Shown one piece after another: positions 46,725-57,657 of a stretch of DNA of 64,000 nucleotides. The notes beneath the pieces are model-generated. The model saw nothing but the letters and a program-made list of their open reading frames with translations. It had not been told where the DNA came from and searched no databases. The position numbers were made by a program, and so were the translations under genes. The first letter of the stretch is position 1. The number at the start of each line of letters is the position of its first letter. Source of the DNA: Brevipalpus yothersi (lineage: Eukaryota; Arthropoda; Arachnida; Trombidiformes; Tenuipalpidae); assembly GCA_003956705.1 (NCBI GenBank), contig QZCP01000290.1, positions 203,020 through 267,019 of the forward strand. The letters run 5' to 3'.

Positions 46725-48496
46725 TCAAGTACGAACATCGCTAACTCCGGAATCTTCAAGTTCTCCACTGAAACGTAAGTTACATTCTCCGATGTGGGCA
46801 TCATTCGCGTCGTTTGTGAACTCATCGTAACCTGGCCTCCGATAGAATGATTTCTTTATGGATTGAGTGAGGCTCTCTTTGATTCGCTCCAAGAAAGTTT
46901 TTTCCATAAGATCTTCATAACTCTGAAAATCGAAGTCAGCTACTTCGACAGTCAACTCTCTTCGCTGTCGCATGTGGATAGCAATACCACCAATTATGAT
47001 GACAATGGCTAGAATAATACTGCAAACAGGTATCAACACAAAACTCAATTGCGCTTTATGTTCAACTATGAATGAGAGGCAAAGAAAAGATTATTAAGCT
47101 AGCTTATAATCCATGAAAAAATGAACTAACCTTCAAAAATGGATATTGACCAATAGTGCGATATCTTGGATACCGCATTATCAACTGAAATAGTGAAATT
47201 GTAATTTCCTTTGGAACTGAAGTACCGGAGAATAGAAATATGACCATCATTCGTGTAACCACAGTTCCGCTGTTTATCAGTAGCGTAGCATTCTTCTGTG
47301 GTGTTGATCATCTCCCAACAGTAATGCTGAGGTAGAGTACCTCCGATGACATCGACTTTTAGATCGAGAGTTTCATCTCGTCGCACGAAAGTTTTACCAA
47401 GGAGCGAAAGATTTTTGATTGGATCATTTGATGTGAAAGAAAGGGTCAGTAATCCTGACTTTTGTTGTGAACGATCAGTACTGGGTGCTTTCACTACCAC
47501 TGATATATTATGAACCGCAAGTGTGGTAAAGTTGTGCATTATACTATTCTCTTCACCCTCAGTTATCAGCTCATCGTTTATTTCCCATTTATACGTCACA
47601 TTAACTCCAGAGAAGAAACCAGTTGGATCTTTTATCAATGCAGTTAAATTTGTATCTCTACTAGTTGAAATGATATTTCTCTCTTTGGCTTCTTCAGGAA
47701 GATCTTCTTGATAGAAATCGATCGTTCCAATCAGGGACTCTGTGAGAAGGAGAAAATTCGTTACTGGAGGATCATACATGCATTAGAGCATGAGAGCAGC
47801 AAAAGATAGCCTGGAAGAAACATTGTTGCATGAGATTGAGAATGAAATGCAGAAAACCTGGATAGCACTTGAGATATTTCCATGTTCTCATGCTGCATGA
47901 TGGGGAAAAAAATCTGTTTTTCAAGGTGAACAGTAGACTTGTCATTTAAAGTGGATCAACAGTAACAAACTGATATGAAACAGAGATAATTTACACTCAG
48001 AGATTCCAGGGACAAGAGAACACACTCATACACTCGGCATATACTCACTCGATAGTGAAAACGAAGTGCTGTCTGAACCAATCAAGATGGAAGGTATTTG
48101 AAAAACACAATACCACACTTCGACCTTTGCTGTGAATGGTCCCATATTTGAATGTTCAGACACATTGAAAACAACTGAATAAACCAAAGGGCTAGCTTGA
48201 AGTTTGTTAATATATATGTTTTTTTCAGGAAACTGATCAAATGAGAATCTATATTGATACGTAGGAAGAATACTATATGAATCAAGTTTAACGGTGAATG
48301 TTATTGGAGTTTCCACAGTTACTGGCCCATCGTTGGTAAAATGTACAACGGCTGCTGAAACAAATAGGAAGAAAAAAAATCGTCACAATCAAATTAATCA
48401 GGACAATTGTATGATTTGTGTGGCAAGCAGTGACTCACCTTCAATGCATTCCAAGAAAATAGTTAACAAAAAAAGTGACACCAGAACACTATGCAT
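46725..48496 (-). CDS. TMEM130: TMEM130-like type I membrane glycoprotein (PMEL/GPNMB relatives)
   Basis: Exons complement(46725..47065, 47131..47739, 48049..48354, 48439..48496), 437 residues; all three introns are phase 1. Signal peptide in exon 1 (HSVLVSLFLLTIFLE). The long ectodomain has many N-glycosylation sequons and a PKD-like region (DPTGFFSGVNVTYKWEINDE). The membrane segment is FVLIPVCSIILAIVIIIGG, followed by a cytoplasmic tail with VEVADFDFQ, a sequence I associate with TMEM130. Role unknown; relatives PMEL and GPNMB act in endosomal or melanosomal compartments. The assignment rests on the tail motif, topology and PKD-like segment. Confidence 0.78.
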
Positions 48497-49956
48497 CTTG
48501 TGATAATGATAATGAAAAAGTTTATGCTAACAATATCACTGATCCCATGATCAATTATAGTATCAAATGATTGGTATGGGTATCACGAGTGAAGAAAAGG
48601 AACCAAAACAAGACACTATTTTCGAGCACTCACTAGAAAGTCTCCATGACAAAAAGTGAAAGTAAACAATTAAATATATCATCAAACTGAAACATGTCCA
48701 CTAATGGCACTTATGATAAAGTTAATCACTATCAGTATCATGAGATGAAAGTAAAGAGAGAGAAAGAGAAAGAGAAAGAGAAAGAGAAAGAGAAAGAGAA
48801 AGAGAAAGAGAGGAGTGGCGGTGAACGTACAAGATTAGAGCGAAAGCAAACAACAATTAATATTAGCTGATCATGCTGCCGTGATCAACTGGTAGTGGAT
48901 ATGTCTTCACATAAACCCGAATGCCACTGTGAATATACGATTATTCAAATGCATGTGAGTTTTTCTCTCTAATCAAATCTGAAAAATTTCAACAGATGAC
49001 AAGAAATCAACAACAAAAACAATAACAAACAACCAAAATCGGAAAAACTCTATTCGAATGAAGATCAATGTCAGTGACAAACTCAACCGAGGTGATGATT
49101 CACATGTAGAGAGCAGAAGAGAGATATAAATTGAGATAAATCACATACACACAAACACAAGCGACGATAATCAGTAGGCATTAGGGTGATAATGATTCAG
49201 GTAGTAATCTAGTAGATGAAAGTCAAATTCAATTGAACACTGTTTGAAAAAAAAGGTAAACATTAAGCGCATATCAATTTTACGAACGATGTTTGAATAC
49301 AACTTTTGCGCGATCTCAACAATATTACCGATATTTGAGGTCAAAATTATGGACGATCAAATCTCAATGATCCAATCTGGGTGTATAATCAAATTTCACA
49401 CACAATTTAGCTTGGAACACAATTAAAAATCAGTATTAACTTTTAATCACTTTTTTCTCAACAAATATTTTCTCTCTCATCGCCCAATCTCATAATAAGC
49501 GCCATTCAATTGATTCGCTTAGACTTTACAGATGTCAGCAAGGCATGTTAATGCATTGACTTCCGGTTCATCTTATTGCAGAAAGGAAACCAAACCAAAC
49601 TTTTTCGTATGCATGTCAGTTTAAACTGTTTAAACTATATTAACATAGACACACACATGTTTAATTGATGTTTAATTAACAGCTGATATGTATCAAAATT
49701 GTGTTGTTTAAAATTGATCAACTGGTGAATCATATCTATTGTGGGGAGTTATTGATATAGTTTGTTACTTCTTTCTCCCGTGTTGTTGTTAGTTTGTTAT
49801 TGTTTTATTTATCCCAGATCGCTGTGGCCATCGATCTGTATCTTTGGCGGAGCTTATTTTCGATTTTGGTGTATCGAAAGGATAGAAAATATTCATTGAG
49901 AAACAAATTCGTATGGTGATTGATTATTTTTTCACATTCCATTTTCCACTATAAGT
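48497..49956. other. Intergenic, 1.46 kb
   Basis: Divergent spacer between the TMEM130-like gene and ABCE1, expected to carry both promoters. It includes the (GAAA/GAGAAA)n tract at 48756-48812. No coding frame is supported. Confidence 0.5.
48756..48812. repeat. (GAGAAA)n hexanucleotide repeat
   Basis: About eight tandem GAGAAA units, flanked by GAGAGA. Confidence 0.93.
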
Positions 49957-51903
49957 ATGGCGAATCCTCCTCCAACACAAGATAAAATAACTCGAATTGC
50001 TATTGTCAATAATGATAAGTGTAAGCCTCGACGGTGTCGGCAAGAGTGTAAAAAAAGTTGTCCTGTGGTCAAGAGAGGTAAATTGTGTATTGAAGTTACA
50101 CCGAACGATAAGGTTGCCAAAATTAGTGAAGAATTGTGTGTCGGCTGTAATATATGTGTTAAAAAGTGTCCCTTTGAAGCTTTGACGGTGATCAATTTGC
50201 CCAGTAATTTAGAGCGAGACACAACTCATCGATATGGTCCTAATTCTTTCAAATTACATCGACTTCCAACACCGAGACCAGGTGAAGTTCTTGGTTTAGT
50301 TGGTACTAATGGTATCGGTAAATCGACTGCATTGAAAATATTGGCCGGAAAATTGAAACCTAATTTGGGTATGTACCACGAAGCATTCTCTCCTTTCATC
50401 TGTGAAGACACACTTTTTTCCCAGAATAGTGGAGAAAAGTTTTGTTAATTGATTAGCTAACGAATCACCCTTTTGCTTACAGGTCGATATGGTCTCGATC
50501 AACCTGATTGGAGTGAGATTCTTACCTACTTTCGAGGATCTGAACTACAAAATTATTTCACCAAGATACTCGAGGACCAATTAAAAGCGATTGTTAAGCC
50601 TCAATACGTAGATCAAATACCGAAAGCGATTAAGGGAACAGTAGAATCTCATTTACGAAGAAAAGATGAGGTTGGTAGGATGGAAGAAATCTGTAGAATA
50701 CTTGACCTAAATGATGTGGTAAGAGGGCGAAACATTGAAGACCTTAGTGGTGGTGAATTACAACGTTTCGCTATCGCAATGGTTTGCATCCAAAAAGCTG
50801 ACATCTACATGTTCGACGAACCATCATCTTATTTGGATGTTAAGCAGCGTCTGAAAGCAGCTGAAGCAATTAGATCACTGATTGGACCCGGCAAATACAT
50901 AATTGTAGTTGAACACGATCTTGCCGTTCTAGACTATTTATCTGATTTCATCTGTTGCCTTTATGGTTATCCAGGAGCATATGGTGTGGTTACCATGCCT
51001 TTCTCTGTTCGAGAAGGGATTAACATTTTTCTAGATGGATTTGTGCCAACAGAAAACCTTCGTTTCCGAGAAACTTCATTGGTTTTCAAGGTCTCTGAAA
51101 CTGCGACCGAAGAGGAGGTAAAACGGCTGTGTCTCTATGAGTATCCAAAGATGGTCAAAAAGATGGGCGATCAATTCGAACTGAGCGTGATGCCTGGCAC
51201 TTTCACTGATTCTGAAATAATCGTTCTTCTCGGTGAGAACGGTACTGGCAAAACTACCTTCATTCGTTTACTTGCCGGGCGTCATTCACCTGACAGTGGT
51301 GATGGTGAAGTTCCCACACTAAACATAAGCTATAAGCCTCAAAAAATTAGTCCTAAATCAGAAGGAACGGTGAAACAGTTAATGTTTGAGAAAATTCGTG
51401 ATTCATATTGTCATCCACAGTTTCACGCTGAGGTGATCAAACCTTTGAACATTGAAGCCATACTTGATCAAGAAGTTAAGAATCTCTCTGGTGGAGAAGC
51501 TCAACGTGTTGCAATTGCCCTGTGTCTTGGTAGACCTGCTGATGTTTATCTGATCGATGAACCCTCAGCTCATTTGGATTCAGAGCAACGTTTGGTTGCT
51601 GCAAAAGTTATCAAGCGTTTCATTTTACACTCAAAGAAGACAGGTTTCGTTGTTGAACACGACTTTATCATGGCAACCTATCTCGCCGATCGAGTTGTTG
51701 TTTTTGAAGGTGAACCTGGTTTAAAGACTGTGGCCAATAATCCACAGACCTTGTTGACCGGAATGAATCGATTCTTACAGTTGTTGAATATAACTTTCAG
51801 AAGGGATCCAAATAATTTCAGACCTCGTATAAACAAATTGAACTCGGTTAAGGACACTGAACAGAAGAAGAGTGGTAACTACTTCTTCCTTGATGAACAG
51901 TGA
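49957..51903 (+). CDS. ABCE1: ABCE1 / RLI1 ribosome-recycling ATPase
   Basis: Splits terminated 80S ribosomes into subunits. Exons join(49957..50368, 50483..51903), 610 residues (human 599); intron 114 bp, phase 1. The N-terminal iron-sulphur domain has all its cysteines ([16 protein letters not shown] and [13 protein letters not shown]). NBD1: Walker [10 protein letters not shown], signature LSGGELQR, Walker [13 protein letters not shown], switch [15 protein letters not shown]2: [44 protein letters not shown]. The C-terminus has an extra short tail ([10 protein letters not shown]). All catalytic elements are intact. An AATAAA lies at 52049. Confidence 0.98.
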
Positions 51904-52048
51904 ACATGTGAGCTATAAAGTGGTTGACGAAAACTTGGCCCGTTACTACGAAAAACTTTGCTCCCATTCGAATTCGTAAGAACGAGATCGGATGAGATCT
52001 GACTAAGGTCAAGCCTATTAGAAGTTGAAAAATAATGATAATAATAAT

Positions 52049-52054
52049 AATAAA
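52049..52054 (+). terminator. Poly(A) signal AATAAA for ABCE1
   Basis: AATAAA at the end of an AAT run, 146 bp after the stop. Confidence 0.5.
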
Positions 52055-52193
52055 TCAATCGTTTGTTTTAAAAACAGCACAATTCGTTTATATCATATGG
52101 TGAATTCTTGGAAAATTCGGTGAATAATTTGTATGAATGGTTATTTACAGAGAGCTTGATTCGATTTTTACCCAACCAATAGGCATCAAGTTT

Positions 52194-53969
52194 TCACATA
52201 TGAATGGAGGCTGCTGTATAGCGAGCTTCACTGCCACTTAATCTCCATTGAGCTGGTCGATATTTGATTAAGAATTGACCAGAAGAGCTCTGCGGGTTTT
52301 TGTAGGCATATAATAACCAAAGAACGACGCCCGAAACAAGTGATACCATCATCATCATGGTGATGAACCCAACTTTACCACTTCCCATCTTGGGTTGGCC
52401 ATCAACTCCTTGATGTAGAGATGAGGGCGAGTGAGCAGTAGGAGCTTCCTGTTGTCGGTGACTTATACCTGTGCGATGGGGGAGAGGGAGGGTGGTAAAT
52501 AGAAGAAAGAGTCGTTAGTTTAAAGTAGCTGATTGATTATGCATGGATGAAGAAGGTAGCTTCTCTTCCACACATGGCGAACGGAGTATGGGAAAAAACT
52601 ATCATAGATAGTAGGGGAAGAAGTGGTGAGAAGAAGAAGTCAATCGATATCGTGAATGGAGCTGAGAACAAGCCATTTGGATTGTAAGATAAAAATTCTC
52701 AATTTTCGATAACTTATCATTACCATTGCGTGACAAGGCAGCAGAAGGGCTCAAATCCGGTTGATGAGTGCTTGTATTTGATGGGGCCGGACATGTATCT
52801 ATTTTTCCATGATCACAATCGTGTTTGATCCAATCTTGTCTATGTCGATCAACACCATCGGAACATCTCTTGATACTTTCACACCATCTACAATTGAAGC
52901 TGCGACCAACATCATCAGTACAATCTTCACAAGTTTTGGAGGAAGTACAGGTTGGCAAGGCCGTAAAATAGATAGCAGTTTGGTTTGAAAGCTTTTCGTT
53001 CTTTAATTCCGCTCGATGATATTCGTAGATTGTCTTTTTTCTGATAACTGATTGGAGGAGAGAGAGAGAGAGAAACAAATAGATCGACGTCAAGAAGTTA
53101 AACATTTGGAAGTAAGCTAATTTGAACAAAATGCGATACTTACAGAATGCTGTTTTGTCGATCACATATGCATCAGAGAGACCGACCTTCACTGGATGGG
53201 CAGTGTCATGAATATCCTTGATTGGAATAGGAAGATCTTTGTAGACGAAGGCAATGTCTCCATTTTTATGCAGAATAGCCTGGAAAGTGAAGTCTCCATC
53301 CGCTTTTCTATCCTTGAGATGAGCACTCTCCCATTCAACGACAAACTTTGAGCCATCATCAGCATATTTGATGAGCGAAGAGTTGTCATTTCGGGTATCA
53401 AAGTTGGCCATCAAAGGTGCAATATACTGGGTAGCAGCAAGCCAACTATGGACAGGATCTCCAAGGTACAAGAAGCCACCGGTGGCAATGGTGACATTTT
53501 TCATGTGAAGGCCATAGAAGGGAAACTCAAATGTCAAATTGACCGTAGCAGCACGACGATATGATTCGGAGAGCATATCATGAATGGTGACATTGACCAT
53601 TGAGGATGCATTGTTAAGATCAATCCATAAATTCATAGCCTCCTCTGGATTGTAATAGATAGTTGAATTGTAATACACATGATGGTCAGTTTTTTGAGTC
53701 AAATTGTGTGAATTGAGGAAGCTTGTATTATTTTCAAAATCAGGAGGAAAAGTATCCACAAGACTGCCACCATTACTATCGGACGAATACTCTGAACTCA
53801 CAATGGTCCCACTAGATAAACTTGTGGTACTCGAATTTGGAGAAATACTAACACTTACATTACCACTTTCAGTAACAATTGCAATTGGAGGTTTGGTAAA
53901 ATTTGAGGTAACATAAGTGAGAAGGCATATCTCCAACAAAGAGAACACAAGACTAACTTTAAGTATCAT
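52194..53969 (-). CDS. Plexin domain-containing (PLXDC/TEM7)-like receptor
   Basis: Exons complement(52194..52468, 52724..53047, 53144..53969), 474 residues; introns phase 1. Signal peptide MILKVSLVFSLLEICLLT. An N-glycan-rich, Ser/Thr-rich stalk precedes the nidogen-like domain (FPFYGLHMKNVTIATGGFLYLGD..IAPLMANFD..FVVEWE). RKKTIYEYHRAEL and a PSI (plexin-semaphorin-integrin) cysteine cluster (CEDCTDDVGRSFNCRWCESIKRCSDG..W..HDC) follow. The membrane segment is VGFITMMMMVSLVSGVVLWLLYAY, with a short tail containing LIKYRPAQWRLSG, close to vertebrate PLXDC tails. Relatives act as PEDF/nidogen receptors. Upstream in-frame ATGs up to 54125 exist, but the one at 53969 directly precedes the signal peptide. 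Confidence 0.9.
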
Positions 53970-54439
53970 CGAGAAAATGTTGAGTGTATCGAGTAAATGA
54001 TGAAAATGATGAAAAGAATGAGTAACAAGAGGGGCAAAGATGGCCGAATAAACAAATAAACAAAAAAAACGGGCCAAATGAGAAGGGATAAAGAAAGAGA
54101 GATCACAATTAAAAAAAGACACCAATACAATATATAAAGCCTTAACACCAAACTCTGAGAAAGTATTTTGATGTGGTCAATCTGAAAAATCTGAAAAATA
54201 TTTCACTAGTAAAGCACTCATCTCCAATGCGCATGCGCAGTGTGGCGATTACAGCGCCAATATGGTGGCGCTGGTCAGCTTCATTTTCTCTCACAACAGC
54301 CACAAAAGCCTAGAGTGTGAGCACACGAATTCATTTCATCAAATAAATCAAAATCAATCCAACCCAAGGCTAAAAACTTTTTTTGTCAACTCTTGGGCTG
54401 ATGAAGAAGAAGAGTTTTTATTACCTCTCTGTTACAGAA

Positions 54440-54484
<45 letters not shown>

Positions 54485-54711
54485 TTCAGAGAAATATTAT
54501 GGTGTTAATCAAACTTCATGGCAACCTTCAGGATATAATTGATGACGAAATTGGTCAATATTTGATTTTGATGAATAAAAGTTATTTCAGGAAAGAAATT
54601 TACTTGCAAAAAATTGGAAAAACAACTATATTTATAAAAACAATAAAAATGGCTAAATTCTGGTATAAAATGATTTTGTGTACTGTAAAAGGAGCGAAAA
54701 AGTTCAATTAC
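53970..54711. other. Intergenic, 0.74 kb
   Basis: Upstream of the PLXDC-like gene and downstream of the Gly/Lys protein. Contains the (GA)n tract at 54441-54480. A plus-strand frame through it is not supported by homology. Confidence 0.45.
54441..54480. repeat. (GA)n microsatellite
   Basis: About 40 bp of pure GA repeat. Confidence 0.95.
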
Positions 54712-55432
54712 TCAACCCTGTGGTCGATTGTGGAACCATTGAGCCCATGCAACTGGATGATACTGGGAATAGAATGGTGATTGCATCATCGGTACTGGAT
54801 AGTATTGGAAGCTAGTGCTACTGAGTGCTGGTGAATCAGATCTTCGATTGTCCATTTTACGATGTGAACACTTGCTGCCTCCACCACCTCCACCGGAGGT
54901 TAATATGATTTTGTGGCCCTTTCCTTTTCCTTTTTTACCTTTTCCTGCTCCAAATCAGTCAACAACAAAGTAGACAAATTGGTCGCACACATAAAGTGCA
55001 TGTCAGTAAATGTGAACGAAAAAAAAGACATCGATTAGATGTGGAAAAAGTGGCCATGAAACGAGTGAAGCGAGTTTCATTCACTTCCTAGTTAACTGCT
55101 TGCTTGGACTGGTGAATGTTAACTTTGAGCATCAGCAAGCATGTGAAAAGTGGTGTGTATGTATGGATAATCCACTCATATTCGAGGACAAATATTGTAA
55201 TATTCTTACAAAATGCAGATGGAAAAAGTGTGAGAGAGAAAAAAAAATACTTGGGTCGCATATTGAGTATCTCACCTTTTCCACCTCCTGTGGTCACAAT
55301 GGTATTGGCACGTCCTTTACCACATCCACCACCCTGATTGTTAATAACTATGATACTTTCACTTTTTTTACCAGCATCCACACAGTAGGCCAACCAGAAG
55401 GCCAATAGACCCAAATGGTACCACCAGAGCAT
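54712..55432 (-). CDS. Small secreted Gly/Lys-rich protein
   Basis: Two exons, complement(54712..54944, 55276..55432), 129 residues, phase-1 intron of 331 bp that joins TTGGGKG to GKGKKGKGKGHK. Signal peptide LWWYHLGLLAFWLAYCVDA. The mature protein has INNQGGGCGKGRAN, a lysine/glycine run at the join, an IILTSGGGGGGSKCSH segment, and a Tyr/Pro/Gln/Trp-rich C-terminus (FQYYPVPMMQSPFYSQYHPVAWAQW). Two cysteines remain in the mature chain. No family recognised; composition suggests an extracellular structural, adhesive or cationic peptide. Splice sites are good, but the gene has no homologue to test it against, so confidence is moderate. Confidence 0.68.
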
Positions 55433-56848
55433 GATGATAATTGAGTAATATTGTGGGAACGAAAAAAAAATTCCAATAGAATTAAATGGGGAAACTTTTC
55501 TACAAAAAGTTTCTAGACACTAGAAGAGCATCGAAAAAAAAGTATCAATATTGGAAAAAAACCTAGAAAAAGAGCCCAAAAGATGAATAAGAAGAGGAGA
55601 TGAAAATTGATTCATTCATACACTATCTTCACTTGACACTGAAATAGAATTCATTTGAACATGAAGATGAACAGCCAAATGATTCGAAAGGACTCACTTT
55701 GGCTCATTCAATTGGAAATCATTTCATGTTCAATGCACTGTACGTTGATCGGTTCACGTACCGAACTACTCAACAACATTTTCACTCCTCCATCAATACA
55801 GCATCTTACATCTTACATCGCCCCGTTACTTGTCATCATCAGTTCCCCTTACTATCATTCCCTTTGAAATCATCCATTTTTCTCTAACATCATTCAATTC
55901 CCATAAACACCCCATTCGCACCCTATTTCAGGGTATATGACCACATTCTGGAAGCGGTACTTAAGAGCCACAATTAGAAATTTTACATCAAATCTTTTTT
56001 GGAGAAACATTCTTGTCAGGTATTAAGCTGCCAGTTATCACTTTATTTAAGTGTTCAATATTGCCAAACATAAATCTATTTGCGAAGTTTTGTCCAGAAT
56101 ATTGAATTTTGGTATTCAATATTGAGTCAATATTAACACACTTTATTGCCAGCAATCATGTATACTCGATGAGGTGATCAAACGAGATGCTTCTGTGTAC
56201 GAATTGAAAAGTCTATCATTTTTTTATTCCACCCAATTTCACTCTCCCAAAATTGGCTGAAATTCTGTCCCTTATGCATTTCACGAAAATTGTTCCAGTC
56301 AAGAGATTCAAGATAAACTTTGATAGGAAACAGCGTCTCCAACATCCTCTGATAAAATTCCCACTATCATGTGCCCAAAGGATGATCAAACGGATTTCTT
56401 CCTCTCTCCTTCTCTCTCCCTCTCCCTTCAAAAGTTGCCATGAATGAAAACATCCCATGAACGAAGATCAAATCATGGAAAAAATTTTTTTCCTCTAAAT
56501 CAAAAGGAAATGAAAAAGAGACATGTTTTTATGTTCATAAATAGAGTATAGTTTCACTTCAACTTGCTACTGTGTGTGTTTCAAGAAACGAAGCATGATA
56601 GACACTCTTCACCATGATTGCTACTGTTACCTCTTGATAACACAAATCACAATGAAGGAAGCTCTAAGAATCACCGGAAACATTGCAAAATTATCTTCAT
56701 AAGAGGCTTGCAATTTAATGAACAAAACTCTCTCTCTCTCAACGTTCTACTTTCCATCTCGACAAGCTACTCTCTTTCTGTCTTTTTCTCTTTCTATGTT
56801 TCTTGTCAATTGCTTATGATTATCTTCACGAGCCAACGTTTGGGTGGA

Positions 56849-56931
<83 letters not shown>

Positions 56932-57657
56932 CTCACATCAAAATGATAATCAAGAGAAGATAACCATACCAATATCGACTCAATGATGGATACTCTGTTT
57001 AATCGTTCTGTCTTCTTCTCTACTCTTCTTTTCTCTCCTTTTTTTTCTTTTTCTCTCTCTCTCTTTTCTGACAATCCACTTTGAATCACTGTCATAGTTT
57101 TGAAATCAATCAATAAACCTGTTAACCATCGAGCACCTTCATCCTCACCATCCTCATCCCAACTCTCATGGTACGCTTATTATAATGTAAACAGTTTTAT
57201 TTTTCCCAATTTCAACACATCACAATTGAGCTCTACAATTGAGCTTGAACAACGCTTGATGATGATGAGAGGAGAAAATATTCCGCCCACTCTATGCTAC
57301 TTAAACTTTGTCTTCCTTTCTCACAAGTCTATATGAATATCTTTACGTTCTCCTTCTCTTCTCTAATTCAAAATGATCAACATTCCAGGCTGCTCATATG
57401 ACGTTCTCAGTTTATGACGATGTGTGTGACTGAGAAAAATTGCCTTGATTTTTGTTTCATCTCCTCATCTTTTCCTTGATCACCGGAAACTTATTTCGTT
57501 CCCTAAAACTTTCAACCCACTAATGTCCAGGAAACACACACACACACACACACTCACTCACACAATTACTTAATTTACACAATTTATCCATGTCTGTTTC
57601 CTTCTTATAAGCCTTTCTTTCTTTCTTTTCTTCCTTCCTTTTTTACACCCGTTTTAG
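55433..57657. other. 2.2-kb region without a resolved gene
   Basis: Between the Gly/Lys protein 5' end and the first identified Rab32 exon. The missing Rab32 start exon is probably here. Contains the (CT)n tract at 56853-56921 and a CA run at 57535-57551. No coding frame could be tied to a family. Confidence 0.45.
56853..56921. repeat. (CT)n microsatellite
   Basis: About 69 bp of pure CT repeat. Confidence 0.97.

Noticed and set aside
54262..54780. Plus-strand frame of 172 codons through a GA repeat
   Set aside because: Contains an RERERE run, ends opposite the Gly/Lys gene exon and has no recognisable domain.
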